Shown in pieces: positions 24,181 to 32,703 of a DNA stretch of 36,321 nt. A program made the position numbers and the translations under genes. Origin of the DNA: Anaerolineae bacterium (GTDB lineage: Bacteria > Chloroflexota > Anaerolineae > JAADDB01); the NCBI GenBank assembly GCA_015486845.1, contig WFQU01000010.1, positions 1-36,321 on the forward strand. Direction: 5' to 3'. Positions within the stretch are counted from its first letter, which is position 1. Each line of letters opens with the position of its first letter. The notes under the pieces were generated by a model. The model did no database searches. It was not told the origin of the DNA and saw only the letters and a program-made list of their open reading frames with translations.

Positions 24181-25302
24181 ATGGACAGCAAGAAATTTAC
24201 CGATCTCAACACATCCCCCCGGATTTTGCTAGGCCCCGGGCCCAGTATGGTGCCGTCGCGCGTGTTGCGCGCCATGGCAACCCCGCTCATTGGCCACTTA
24301 GATCCGGAATTCATCACCATTATGAAAGAAGTGCAGGAACTTTTGCGCTATGTGTTCCAAACGGGAAACGATGTAACCTTTCCTGTTTCGGGGACCGGCA
24401 GTGCGGCGATGGAAGCGTCCATGGCGAATTTCATCGAGCCGGGGGATGCTGTACTTATCGCCGTGAACGGCTATTTCGGCGAAAGGCTGTGTGATATGGC
24501 TGGCCGCTATGGCGCCGAAGTACACCGCATTGATCGTCCCTGGGGCGAAGTGTTCACGCCGGCCGAGATTGAGGAAGCACTGGCGCAACGCCGGTATAAA
24601 CTCCTGGGAGTGGTCCACGCCGAGACCTCCACCGGGGCGTTGCAACCGGAGATCGGGGCCATTGCTGAAGCGGCACACAAACACGGAGCCCTCCTGGTGT
24701 TGGACACGGTCACCTCTTTGGGCGGTGTGCCGGTGCAGATCGACGCCTGGGGCGTGGACGTGGCTTACAGCGGCACGCAAAAAGCGCTTTCTTGCCCGCC
24801 GGGGCTCTCGCCTCTCACCGTCGGGCCCCGGGCGCAGGAAGTGCTGCATCAGCGCAAGACGAAAGTCGCCAACTGGTATCTCGACTTGACGCTGGTGGAA
24901 AAATATTGGGGGGACGAACGCACCTACCACCACACAGCGCCCATCAGCATGAACTACGCGCTGCGGGAGGCGCTGCGCATCATCGCCGAGGAGGGGCTGG
25001 AGAACCGCTTTGCCCGGCACCGTGCGCACGCGGAAATGCTCTGGGCCGGCCTGGAAGCGTTAGGTTTGCCGCCGTTGGTGGAAAGCGCCTACCGGCTACC
25101 CACCTTGACCACGCCGCAATTGCCCGCCGGGTTGGACGAAGTGGCTATCCGGCAGAAACTGTTGGCCGAGTACAATATTGAAATTGCCGGCGGATTTGGC
25201 CCCCTGAAAGGAAAAGTGTGGCGCATCGGGCTAATGGGCTTCAGCAGCAGGCGGGAAAACGTCGTCTTGCTGCTCTCGGCGCTGCGTGAACTCTTGGGCT
25301 GA
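24181..25302 (+). CDS. alanine-glyoxylate aminotransferase
   Basis: This 373-residue class V PLP enzyme moves the amino group of alanine (or serine) to glyoxylate, making glycine. The chain starts with the conserved LLGPGPS (about 16-22) and continues with the cofactor GTG loop (71-73), HAETSTG (about 146-152) and LDTVTSLGG (about 174-182). The PLP lysine is 201 in SGTQKALSCPPG. The C-terminal WRIGLMG segment is intact. Length is normal for the AGXT family. AGGGAGG precedes the ATG at 24181. Next to the FAD amine oxidoreductase it suggests a glycine/glyoxylate module; alanine versus serine as donor cannot be read from the sequence. Confidence 0.93.
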   Translation: MDSKKFTDLNTSPRILLGPGPSMVPSRVLRAMATPLIGHLDPEFITIMKEVQELLRYVFQTGNDVTFPVSGTGSAAMEASMANFIEPGDAVLIAVNGYFGERLCDMAGRYGAEVHRIDRPWGEVFTPAEIEEALAQRRYKLLGVVHAETSTGALQPEIGAIAEAAHKHGALLVLDTVTSLGGVPVQIDAWGVDVAYSGTQKALSCPPGLSPLTVGPRAQEVLHQRKTKVANWYLDLTLVEKYWGDERTYHHTAPISMNYALREALRIIAEEGLENRFARHRAHAEMLWAGLEALGLPPLVESAYRLPTLTTPQLPAGLDEVAIRQKLLAEYNIEIAGGFGPLKGKVWRIGLMGFSSRRENVVLLLSALRELLG

Positions 25303-25334
25303 GAGAGCATTGATTGCGATCCTGGGAGTGCATC

Positions 25335-27671
25335 ATGTTCGTGCAGACCGAAAAATGGCTCCGCCAACATAAACATCTCGCGGCGTTTGCCAGCTATGCG
25401 TTCCTGGTTGCGCTCTTTTTCAGTCCGATTCTGTCCATGCGGCGGACGTTCCCACCGGGGGATTTCAGCGAACATTTTTTCACGTCCGCCTCTTTTTTGC
25501 ACCACGAATTGCTGCACGGCCGCTTGCCGGTTTGGAATCCGTTCGTTCATGCCGGACATCCTTTTTTAGCCGACCCGCAAGCGGCTGTGTTCTATCCCGT
25601 CCAGGATTTCTGGCTGCTCCTCTCGGCGTCGGTTTGGACCGGCTGGCTGCGATTCTACCTGCTGGAAGTCGAGGCGATCTCCCATTTCGTCTTAGCCGGG
25701 TTTTTCACCTATTTGCTGGCATACGACTTGCTGAAAAACTGGCGAGCGGCGTTTTTGGCCGGCGTTGTCTTCACTTTCTCCGGCTATTTGACTGGCTACC
25801 CGCCGCTGCAATTAGCCATCCTGCGCACGGCAATCTGGCTGCCGCTCATTTTGTGGCTGTTGCTGCGGGCGGTGCGCCGGCCGGCGCGAATCGGCTACTG
25901 GCTCGGCGCTGCAGTTGCCTACAGCGTCGCGTTCCTGGCCGGGCACCCGCAGACATACTGGTTCATGAGCTACGCGGTGGCGGCCTGGATCGTCCTCCTC
26001 CTGTGGAGCCGCAACGCGCTTTTCCCGGCCGGCCAGCGGCCGCGCTGGCGCGCGTTATTCAGCCGCGTCGTCCTTTTCTACGCGGCGACGGTTGGCCTCA
26101 GCGCCGCCCAGCTCTGGCCGAGCCTGGAATTTACCGTGTACAGCGCCCGGGCCAGTGTGGATTACAACTTCCTGCGCCACGGCTTCCCGATGCGAGACAC
26201 CTGGCAAATCCTGGTGCCGAACGTGGTGAGCCTTTTTTCGCCGCTTTACGTGAGCATCCCGGCCATCGGTCTTCTGCTGATTGCCATTGCGAGCGTGCTG
26301 CGCTGCCCAAGCCGGGCCGACACTTCTGTCGCGTCCGGTGTGTTGCTGCTGCGCCGCTTCGTTCTCTTCTGGACATTCTTGGCTCTCATTGCGCTGTTGC
26401 ATTCTTATGGCGGGAATGCCTTTTTCTACCCGTGGGTTTACCGCTATTTCCCCGGCGGTAAACTCTTCCGCGACCAGGAACGTGCCGCGTATTTGGTCAC
26501 GTTCGGGTTCGCCATGCTGGCCGCCTACGGTGCGCTCTTCCTGAACGAAATGCAGCGCCGGCTCCGGCGCCGGGTCGTGAGCATTTTCCTGGCGATGGTT
26601 GTGGCCGGCGTGCTGCTTTTTACATTCATCTATCGTTGGCCGCACGCCCTCGGCGGAAGTGCGTCCGACGGGCATTATGCAACAGTCATCGCCCGCGTGT
26701 TGGTCGTTGCGTTGCTGCTCTTCGCCTTGCTCTGGAGCCATCTTAAGAGGTCAATGCAGCTCTTCCTGCTGACGCTGTTGATCATAGCAGATCTCTTCTC
26801 GGCCAATATCGGCACCAATTTGGACAAAGCGTGTCCCTGGGAGCAAGCCGCCATCTGGCCGGAGATTGTTAAATTACAACAATCCATCCGTGAGGATCGA
26901 AAAGCACACCCCGACATCGCCGAGCGGGCGTATAACCAGTACCGCGTGCCTTTGGATTACGGGATGACAGCTTATGTGGAAGAAATCACCGGTGCCAGCC
27001 CGCTCTACCTGCGTAATTATGGTCTGATCCTGGACAAACTCAACCGGAAGAAAGTGTGGCGGCTCACTGGTGTGCGGCATGTTCTTTCCAGCGACCCGGA
27101 TATCGGCGTGCCCGCCCTGCGCTTAGGTTTCTACCCCCAACGCCCGCACGGGGCGACCTATCTGTTCAAGTTGAAAGCCGCCTATCCGCCGGCGTGGATC
27201 GCTCACGAAGTCTATTTTGCCGGCGACCGTGCCGCATTCTCGCTCTTAGCTAAACCCGATTTCGACTTAGACGGCAGCGCTGTCCTGCCGCCAGAAGCGG
27301 AAGAGGTGCTTCGGCACAGTGCTTCCCCGAGCACAATGGCCCCCGCCGGGGAAAACAAGGTGTCCATGCGCCGCCTTTCGCCCACGGAGTACACCATCTC
27401 GGTGGACAGTCCACACGGAGGATTGCTGGTGGTCAGCCAAAACTGGCTGCCTGGCTGGCAGGCGCACTCTGGCGGCAAGACGGTGCCCGTGTTGCGGGCT
27501 GATTTGACCTTCTTGGGGATACCGGTTTCGCCGGGGGAAGAACAAATACGGCTGTCGTACCGGCCAGCCAGCGTCCGTTACGGGCTGCTCATCAGCGGAC
27601 TGACCTTACTGATCCTTGGACTAATAACCGTATTTTCTTTCCGGTTTGCCGGCCCAGGGTATGATGCTTAA
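25335..27671 (+). CDS. YfhO-family multi-pass membrane protein (GT-C-like)
   Basis: The 778-residue protein has about a dozen hydrophobic helices in its first 500 residues, a loop after the first helix with PPGDFSEHF and LPVWNPFVHAGHPFLADPQ, and a beta-rich C-terminal part with QNWLPGWQ before a last membrane helix. This is the YfhO pattern (PF09586), believed to include polyprenyl-phosphate-sugar transferases acting on lipoteichoic or other surface glycopolymers. The ATG at 25335 has GGGAG upstream; the gene follows the aminotransferase by 32 bases, so they may share a transcript although no functional link is obvious. Acceptor and donor unknown. Confidence 0.85.
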   Translation: MFVQTEKWLRQHKHLAAFASYAFLVALFFSPILSMRRTFPPGDFSEHFFTSASFLHHELLHGRLPVWNPFVHAGHPFLADPQAAVFYPVQDFWLLLSASVWTGWLRFYLLEVEAISHFVLAGFFTYLLAYDLLKNWRAAFLAGVVFTFSGYLTGYPPLQLAILRTAIWLPLILWLLLRAVRRPARIGYWLGAAVAYSVAFLAGHPQTYWFMSYAVAAWIVLLLWSRNALFPAGQRPRWRALFSRVVLFYAATVGLSAAQLWPSLEFTVYSARASVDYNFLRHGFPMRDTWQILVPNVVSLFSPLYVSIPAIGLLLIAIASVLRCPSRADTSVASGVLLLRRFVLFWTFLALIALLHSYGGNAFFYPWVYRYFPGGKLFRDQERAAYLVTFGFAMLAAYGALFLNEMQRRLRRRVVSIFLAMVVAGVLLFTFIYRWPHALGGSASDGHYATVIARVLVVALLLFALLWSHLKRSMQLFLLTLLIIADLFSANIGTNLDKACPWEQAAIWPEIVKLQQSIREDRKAHPDIAERAYNQYRVPLDYGMTAYVEEITGASPLYLRNYGLILDKLNRKKVWRLTGVRHVLSSDPDIGVPALRLGFYPQRPHGATYLFKLKAAYPPAWIAHEVYFAGDRAAFSLLAKPDFDLDGSAVLPPEAEEVLRHSASPSTMAPAGENKVSMRRLSPTEYTISVDSPHGGLLVVSQNWLPGWQAHSGGKTVPVLRADLTFLGIPVSPGEEQIRLSYRPASVRYGLLISGLTLLILGLITVFSFRFAGPGYDA

Positions 27672-27743
27672 ATGGCGAGTCATTTGCTTTTCGGAAGATT
27701 GCTTCGTCCTCAATGAATAGGGATAGAGCCGACTTGTTGTGTT

Positions 27744-27772
27744 TTGACAAAATTAGGACGGTATGTTATAAG
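27744..27772 (+). promoter_or_regulatory. strong promoter of the leader RNA before the Nudix gene
   Basis: TTGACA (27744-27749), 17 bases, then TATAAG (27767-27772), itself preceded by TGT as an extended -10. This is among the best promoter matches in the window. The start should be near 27779, well clear of the YfhO stop at 27671. Confidence 0.75.
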
Positions 27773-27778
27773 TGATTA

Positions 27779-27941
27779 TCTTTTTGTGGAGAAGAAATAG
27801 ATCGTGGGCCATCACATTATCTTGATTGTCAAGAAGCAGAGCAGGAAGCATAAGCCGAGCCGCTAAGGTCCGGAGTTTGGTACTTGCTCATTGGCGAAAG
27901 GATGCCGTTGCCGACTTCCAGACCTGGAGGTCGGCTTTTTT
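27779..27941 (+). ncRNA. terminator-ended leader or small RNA upstream of the Nudix gene
   Basis: A consensus promoter and an intrinsic terminator bracket about 163 bases with no reading frame of note. The transcript contains a hairpin TCTTGA/TCAAGA (27820-27825, 27829-27834). AGGTCCGGAG (27866-27875) can pair, nine of ten positions, with 27916-27925, which is the 5' arm and loop of the terminator. The two structures exclude each other, as in an attenuator or riboswitch. No known riboswitch class was recognised. It could instead be a free-standing small RNA. The Nudix start codon is 16 bases past the T-run. Confidence 0.55.
27910..27941 (+). terminator. intrinsic terminator between leader and Nudix gene
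   Basis: GCCGACTTCCA (27910-27920) pairs with TGGAGGTCGGC (27925-27935), eleven pairs with one G-U and a four-base loop, followed by six T (27936-27941). The ribosome-binding site GAGAGGGG follows at once. Confidence 0.88.
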
Positions 27942-27956
27942 CGTGAGAGGGGCAAA

Positions 27957-28487
27957 ATGAAGCGCATAGGATGTATGACCGTTATTCTCAGCGAGGATAA
28001 GCGGCGTGTGTTATTAATTAAACGGGACGACTTTCGCATCTGGGTGCCGCCGGGCGGTAGTATCGACCCGGGCGAGCAGCCGGAAGCTTGTGCAGTACGC
28101 GAGGCACGTGAGGAAAGTGGTTACGATGTGGTTTTAGACCGGTTAGTGGGACGGTTCCATTGGCAGAATGCACCGGACGGGCCGATGACATCGTATGTTT
28201 ATGCGGCGCACGTCGTAGGCGGTGAGGCCATCGTGCGTGGGCCGGAAACTCGGGAAGTCCGATGGTTTCCAGTGGACCGGTTGCCCCGGCGCATGCTGTC
28301 TCATACTAAACGGCGGGTGGCAGTCGCTTTGACGAAACAGGATACTCCTGTTGATGTCAAAGAGCGTATGCCGACTTGGCAAGCGTGGTTATTGCGCTTA
28401 CTGGTTGTGCTGCGTGATCAGTACAACAAATATTTTCGGAAATCACTGTATGCCGACCGTATGCGCAATTTAGGGCGCGGTGGGTGA
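27957..28487 (+). CDS. Nudix hydrolase
   Basis: The 176-residue protein hydrolyses a nucleoside diphosphate linked to another moiety; the substrate is unknown. A complete Nudix box runs from about residue 34 to 56: G-x5-E-x7-REAREESGY, with all metal-binding glutamates. The fold starts after residue 3 with the usual first strand, and about 40 extra residues at the C-terminus are basic. A reading to 27891 would run through the terminator, so the ATG at 27957 is chosen; GAGAGGGG precedes it. The position directly after a terminator with a competing pairing suggests that expression depends on read-through. Confidence 0.93.
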   Translation: MKRIGCMTVILSEDKRRVLLIKRDDFRIWVPPGGSIDPGEQPEACAVREAREESGYDVVLDRLVGRFHWQNAPDGPMTSYVYAAHVVGGEAIVRGPETREVRWFPVDRLPRRMLSHTKRRVAVALTKQDTPVDVKERMPTWQAWLLRLLVVLRDQYNKYFRKSLYADRMRNLGRGG

Positions 28488-28859
28488 ATTAGGTGGGTGA
28501 AGCTTGTGGAGAACCCAAATGGGCCGGCGCCAGCTACCAAGCGCCTATACCCCAAAAGGGGGGCATGTCACTGAGGGCGTTTTACCTCTCCTGACCTCCT
28601 GCAAAAGGGCTTTGGCTTCGGCTGCTTTTGGGCTATCACTGGCTCTCGTCTCGTCGCAAACTTATTGTTATCCTGTTGTCAACGAGCGCATAGAGCGTGT
28701 TGTCGCCGTAAGTTGGTATACGCTGAATAGTAGTCTATAGTATGAACCGGGTTTTATAACAGGAATCTTCGTACTGCTGGGATGATATGTTTGAGATCAA
28801 CGTTTATCAGCGTGCATCGGCGTTGGTCAGCGTGCTATATCTTAGAGGAGGTTGTGAAC
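28488..28859 (+). other. gap with promoter and repeat piece before lysW
   Basis: No gene is supported; a 78-codon frame at 28504-28740 has no binding site or domain. The stretch holds the promoter at 28713-28741 and, at about 28796-28836, a degraded copy of the ATCAGCGTGCATCNGCGTT repeat seen upstream of herA. AGAGGAGG just before 28860 serves lysW. Confidence 0.55.
28713..28741 (+). promoter_or_regulatory. probable promoter of lysWXY
   Basis: TTGGTA (28713-28718), 17 bases, TATAGT (28736-28741). The predicted start near 28748 gives a leader of about 112 bases that includes the repeat piece at 28796-28836. Confidence 0.55.
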
Positions 28860-29033
28860 ATGGCAGCTTTGACGGTGGATTGCCCGGAATGTGGGGCTGA
28901 GATTGATTTGACCGACTTGATTGTGGGAGAAATTGTTGTTTGCCCTGATTGTGGCGTAGAGCTGGAAGTGATGAGCTTAACGCCACCGGTGGTGGAATTG
29001 GCCCCGGAAGAGGAAGAAGACTGGGGAGAATAG
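28860..29033 (+). CDS. lysW: amino-group carrier protein LysW
   Basis: LysW is the small carrier whose C-terminal glutamate is joined to the amino group of 2-aminoadipate (or glutamate), protecting it during reduction. This 57-residue protein has the zinc ribbon Cys8, Cys11, Cys28, Cys31 (CPECG and CPDCG), an acidic tail and the exact family ending EDWGE with the attachment glutamate as last residue. The ATG at 28860 follows AGAGGAGG; longer readings would add a non-conserved stretch. It heads the cluster and is about 80 bases from lysX. Confidence 0.97.
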   Translation: MAALTVDCPECGAEIDLTDLIVGEIVVCPDCGVELEVMSLTPPVVELAPEEEEDWGE

Positions 29034-29112
29034 CGGCGATGGGGCCTCGGCAACACTGATTTTATCGTTGTCGGGGCTTCTTTCTGCGGCAAGCAAAGGG
29101 GAGGAAGAAGCG

Positions 29113-29985
29113 ATGCGAGTTGGTGTTTTGCTTTCGCGTGTTCGGAAAGAGGAGAAACTGATTTTCGACCGGCTGCAGCGCCGGGGTGTGCCTTTCGACA
29201 CGATTGACGACCGGCAGATAGTTTTTGACTTGCAAGGCAACGGTTTTGGGAAATATGACGTGGTTTTGGAGCGGTGTATCAATCACAGCAGGGCGCTTTA
29301 CGCAGTGCACATTCTGAATGACTGGGGTGTGCCTACCGTGAACAATGCAGAAGTAGCTGAAGTTTGCGGGAACAAGCTGCTCACAAGCAGTTCTTTGATT
29401 CGCCACGGCGTGCCGACGCCGCGAACGAAAATCGCGTTCACGCCAGATAGTGCGTTGCAAGCCATTGAGGCGATGGGCTATCCGGTAGTCTTGAAGCCAG
29501 CCGTGGGTTCTTGGGGACGGCTGTTGAGCAAAATCAATGATCGCGATGCCGCCGAGGCTGTCTTAGAGCACAAACAGATTTTGGGCAGCTATCATCATTC
29601 CATTTTCTATATTCAGGAATATATCCGCAAGCCGATGCGGGACATTCGCGCTTTCGTCGTTGGCAATGAGACCATCGCGGCCATTTATCGCCATTCTGAA
29701 CATTGGATCACTAACACCGCCCGAGGTGGTTCTGCTTCCGTCTGTCAGATCACGCCGGAACTAAACGATCTTTGTGTGCGAGCGGCCCGGGCTGTGGGCG
29801 GCGGCGTGGTGGCTATCGACGTGCTGGAGGACCCGGAGCGAGGGCTGTTGGTGAACGAAGTGAACTACACCATGGAATTTCGCAACAGCATCGAGCCGAC
29901 TGGCGTCGATATTCCGGGGCGCATTGTCGATTTTGCCCTGCGAGTGGCTGCTGATGGCTGGGAGAAAGCTAATGGCTGGGGATAA
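29113..29985 (+). CDS. lysX: LysW-amino acid ligase (RimK-like ATP-grasp)
   Basis: LysX uses ATP to join the LysW C-terminus to the amino group of 2-aminoadipate; related ArgX uses glutamate, and some homologues use both. The 290-residue protein has the ATP-grasp layout: [17 protein letters not shown] (about 122-138), [17 protein letters not shown], and the metal-binding [12 protein letters not shown] near the C-terminus. The ATG at 29113 has GGGAGGA upstream; an earlier in-frame codon at 29068 adds non-conserved residues. Its end overlaps lysY by 14 bases. Whether it prefers aminoadipate or glutamate cannot be settled by eye. Confidence 0.95.
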   Translation: MRVGVLLSRVRKEEKLIFDRLQRRGVPFDTIDDRQIVFDLQGNGFGKYDVVLERCINHSRALYAVHILNDWGVPTVNNAEVAEVCGNKLLTSSSLIRHGVPTPRTKIAFTPDSALQAIEAMGYPVVLKPAVGSWGRLLSKINDRDAAEAVLEHKQILGSYHHSIFYIQEYIRKPMRDIRAFVVGNETIAAIYRHSEHWITNTARGGSASVCQITPELNDLCVRAARAVGGGVVAIDVLEDPERGLLVNEVNYTMEFRNSIEPTGVDIPGRIVDFALRVAADGWEKANGWG

Positions 29986-31039
29986 GCCGAAAATTCGCGT
30001 CGGCATCGTCGGGGCTTCCGGCTACACTGGCGGAGAATTGCTGCGCTTGTTGCTGTGGCATCCCCGGGTGGAAGTGGTGCAGGCCACCAGCGAGCGCCAA
30101 AGCGGAAAATTCGTTTATGCCGCCCACCCCAACCTGCGTGGGCTGACGAAACTGAAATTCAGTTCAGCACGCCAATTACAGCCGGCAGACCTGCTCTTTT
30201 TGGCGCTGCCCCATGGCAGCGCCCAGCAGCGTATCGACGAATTCGCTGCTGTCGCGGAGCGCATCATTGATCTGAGCGCCGACTTCCGGCTGCGCGACGC
30301 ATCGACTTATGCCAAATGGTACGGCCATGAACACGCCGCGCCGGCCTGGTTGGACCGTTTCGTCTACGGCCTGCCGGAGCTTTATCGGGAACAGATCGCC
30401 GGGGCACGCTACGTCAGCGGCGTGGGCTGCAATGCCACGGCGACGACGTTGGCTGTTTGGCCACTCTTCCGAGCCGGGCTGGTACAACCCGGTCGTGACC
30501 TTATTGTGGAAGTCAAAGTCGGCTCCAGCGAGGCCGGTGCAACCCCCAGTGCCGGTTCGCACCACCCGGAACGGAGCCATGTGGTGCGCTCTTACGCGCC
30601 GGTGGGCCACCGGCACACCGCCGAGGTGATGCAAAACCTGGCCTTGGCCGGGGAGGTACCGCCGGTGCATCTCTCGGTGACCGCTGTGGAAATGGTACGA
30701 GGCGCTTTGGCCACCGCACATCTTTTCTTGCGGCCTGAGGTGGAGGGTGAGAAAGAAATATGGGCGGCTTACCGGCAAGCGTACCGGGATGAGCCTTTCG
30801 TGCGCATCGTTAAAGAGCGCCGCGGCATTTACCGTTTGCCGGAGCCAAAGATTCTGGCCGGCAGCAATTTTGCCGACGTCGGCTTTGCTTTCGATCCGGA
30901 AAGCCGCCGCTTGGTGGCTATAGCTGCCATCGACAACCTGATGAAAGGCGCCGCCGGCACGGCAGTGCAATGCATGAACGTGATGTACGGCTGGGACGAG
31001 CGCACCGGACTGCGCTTTCCCGGCTTGCATCCGATCTGA
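29972..31039 (+). CDS. lysY: LysW-aminoadipyl/glutamyl-phosphate reductase
   Basis: LysY is an ArgC homologue that reduces the LysW-bound acyl phosphate to the semialdehyde with NADPH. The 355-residue protein has the nucleotide loop GASGYTG (14-20), the catalytic cysteine 153 in SGVGCNATA, and His in the KVGSSEAG...HHPERS segment typical of LysY/ArgC. The start is the ATG at 29972, preceded by GGGAGAAA and overlapping the lysX end, so translation is probably coupled. Two earlier in-frame ATGs are less well placed. The next gene of the pathway, lysZ, follows only after 346 bases. Confidence 0.95.
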   Translation: MAGDKPKIRVGIVGASGYTGGELLRLLLWHPRVEVVQATSERQSGKFVYAAHPNLRGLTKLKFSSARQLQPADLLFLALPHGSAQQRIDEFAAVAERIIDLSADFRLRDASTYAKWYGHEHAAPAWLDRFVYGLPELYREQIAGARYVSGVGCNATATTLAVWPLFRAGLVQPGRDLIVEVKVGSSEAGATPSAGSHHPERSHVVRSYAPVGHRHTAEVMQNLALAGEVPPVHLSVTAVEMVRGALATAHLFLRPEVEGEKEIWAAYRQAYRDEPFVRIVKERRGIYRLPEPKILAGSNFADVGFAFDPESRRLVAIAAIDNLMKGAAGTAVQCMNVMYGWDERTGLRFPGLHPI

Positions 31040-31043
31040 GCAT

Positions 31044-31092
31044 GACGCGCCGGCAAAGTCACGTGTTTCGCTAATGACATTGCTGGCGCGTC
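31044..31092 (+). repeat. long hairpin directly after lysY
   Basis: GACGCGCCGGCA (31044-31055) pairs with TGCTGGCGCGTC (31081-31092), twelve pairs with one G-U. Its loop contains AAGTCAC (31056-31062), which could instead pair with GTGACTT (31098-31104). It starts five bases past the lysY stop; without a T-run it is a weak terminator or message-end stabiliser. The remaining 31093-31385 contains an R2 core piece and the lysZ promoter but no gene. Confidence 0.6.
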
Positions 31093-31279
31093 GCAGTGTG
31101 ACTTCCAGTTGCCACAGGTTCTAACGCAGAGAGTTGAAGACGCGGCGAGAAACAATGCACAATTCGCCATAACTTCAGTCCCCTTCCAGGGAGTTTCTTG
31201 ACAATGTAGCGCGGGCATTTTCCCCCCTCGTGTGCTCCGGCGGGCAAGACAGCGCTGCCGGGCGTCCCGGCCTTGCTAT

Positions 31280-31308
31280 TTGTGGACATCGCCCCCGGCA
31301 GATACAAT
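31280..31308 (+). promoter_or_regulatory. probable separate promoter of lysZ
   Basis: TTGTGG (31280-31285), 17 bases, TACAAT (31303-31308). A start near 31315 leaves about 70 bases before the lysZ ATG. It suggests that lysZ is not only read from the lysW promoter. Confidence 0.5.
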
Positions 31309-31385
31309 TAGCCCGGTGTAAGTCGGCTGCGCAGGCAGTGTGAAAATAGCGCATCGATAATTCGAGATCACGAGGTAACCAAAAC

Positions 31386-32192
31386 ATGATCGTTATCAAA
31401 ATCGGCGGCGGCAAAGCTTTGAATCATGCCGCTATCGTCCGGGATATCGCACAACTCCGGAAGACGGGGCCACAATTGGTCGTGGTGCATGGCGGTGCGG
31501 CGTGGACTAACGAGATCGCCGCACAATTAGGTCACCCGCCGCAATTTGTTACTTCCGTTTCTGGCTACACCAGCCGGCGCACCGACCGCCGCACCCTGGA
31601 GATTTTCGAAATGGTCTATTGTGGCATGATGAACAAGCGGTTCGTGGAGCTTTTCCAGGCTGCCGGGGTCAACGCAGTGGGGCTCAGCGGCCTGGATGGC
31701 CGGCTGTGGGAGGGGAAACGCAAAGACCGCTTGCGCATTGTGCGGGAAGACGGCCGGCGCATGGTTTTGCGAGACGATTACACTGGCCGGGTGGAAAAAG
31801 TCAACGCCGGCTTGCTGCGCTCGCTTTTGAACGCCGGCTATCTGCCTGTGCTGACCCCGCCGGCGCTTTCCTACGCGGGGGAAGCCATCAACGTGGACGG
31901 CGACCGGGCCGCGGCGCAAACGGCGATCGCTTTGGCCGCCGACACGCTGCTCATCCTTAGCGACGTGCCCGGCTTGCTGCGCGCTTTCCCGGACGAAAGC
32001 AGCTTGATCCGCCATATCCCGGCCGCTCAGGTAGACGATTACATGACCTTTGCCGGGGGACGCATGAAGAAAAAAGTAATGGGCGCCGCCGAAGCCGTGC
32101 AAGCCGGCGTGCGCCGGGTAATCTTCGCCGATGGCCGCGGGGAAACCCCTGTGCAAGATGCCATAGATGGGGCCGGTACGGTTATTGACTGA
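31386..32192 (+). CDS. lysZ: LysW-aminoadipate/glutamate kinase
   Basis: LysZ, an ArgB-type amino acid kinase, phosphorylates the side-chain carboxylate of the LysW-bound amino acid before LysY reduces it. The 268-residue protein starts with the kinase strand VIKIGGGK (3-10), then VVHGGAAW (33-40), the substrate-binding NVDGDRAAAQTA segment, LSDVPGLL, and GGRMKKKVMGA near the end. Replacement of the usual ArgB glycine-rich wording by HGGAAWTN is typical of LysZ. The ATG at 31386 is preceded by GAGGTAACC. The GIY-YIG gene starts one base after its stop. Confidence 0.95.
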   Translation: MIVIKIGGGKALNHAAIVRDIAQLRKTGPQLVVVHGGAAWTNEIAAQLGHPPQFVTSVSGYTSRRTDRRTLEIFEMVYCGMMNKRFVELFQAAGVNAVGLSGLDGRLWEGKRKDRLRIVREDGRRMVLRDDYTGRVEKVNAGLLRSLLNAGYLPVLTPPALSYAGEAINVDGDRAAAQTAIALAADTLLILSDVPGLLRAFPDESSLIRHIPAAQVDDYMTFAGGRMKKKVMGAAEAVQAGVRRVIFADGRGETPVQDAIDGAGTVID

Positions 32193-32193
32193 G

Positions 32194-32703
32194 ATGGTAA
32201 GCTACGAAAAGCCGGCGGCAGCATTGCCGGCAACCGGTGGCAGCTACGCGCTCTTTCTTCGTCTGGCCTTTCCTGTGACCATTCAGGTAGGCCGGCTGGG
32301 ACGGTTTGACTTCCCGGCCGGGACGTACGTCTATTTCGGCAGTGCCTTCGGGCCGGGCGGGCTGGGGGCGCGATTGGGGCGGCATTTGCGCGGCGGCGCG
32401 CAGATCCGTTGGCACGTGGACTACTTGCGCCGGTTAGCGACGGTAACTGGCTATTGCTACACCGAAAGCACTCGGCGGCTGGAGTGTATTTGGAGCCAGG
32501 CAGTGGCTATTTGGCCCGGCGTAACGGTTCCTGTGCCCGGCTTTGGCGCTTCCGATTGCCGGGCGTATTGTCCCGCCCATCTTTTCTTGTTGCCCGAAAT
32601 GGGCTATTTCTTGTCGGCTGAATGGCTATCGACGGCGGCCGATTTGGCCATTGCTGACGTTTCCTGCTTTACAATGGTTAGTTCCTCGGATACTGCCTGC
32701 TAA
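32194..32703 (+). CDS. GIY-YIG-like nuclease domain protein (DUF123)
   Basis: This 169-residue protein matches the DUF123/COG1833 group of GIY-YIG-related proteins. The family pattern is YALFL at about 19-23, GTYVYFGSAFGPGGLGAR around 46-63, a basic GRHLR, and WHVDYLR about 71-77, with conserved Cys-containing segments SDCRAYCPAH later. Some members are fused to endonuclease III, suggesting DNA cleavage or repair, but activity is unproven. It begins one base after the lysZ stop, so translation is likely coupled to lysZ, although a link to amino-acid synthesis is not apparent. The C-terminal 25 residues look non-conserved. Confidence 0.85.
   Translation: MVSYEKPAAALPATGGSYALFLRLAFPVTIQVGRLGRFDFPAGTYVYFGSAFGPGGLGARLGRHLRGGAQIRWHVDYLRRLATVTGYCYTESTRRLECIWSQAVAIWPGVTVPVPGFGASDCRAYCPAHLFLLPEMGYFLSAEWLSTAADLAIADVSCFTMVSSSDTAC

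Noticed and set aside
27801-27900. Known riboswitch or SRP/RNase P/6S identity for the leader RNA
   Set aside because: None of the conserved cores I know (for example TPP, SAM, cobalamin, c-di-GMP, fluoride, T-box, SRP loop) is present.
28504-28740. 78-codon frame between the Nudix gene and lysW
   Set aside because: No binding site, mixed composition and no family; it overlaps the lysW promoter.
31044-31104. Pseudoknot formed by the 12-pair stem and the AAGTCAC/GTGACTT pairing
   Set aside because: The connecting loops are too short (0 and 5 bases) to span the stems; the pairings are more likely alternatives.
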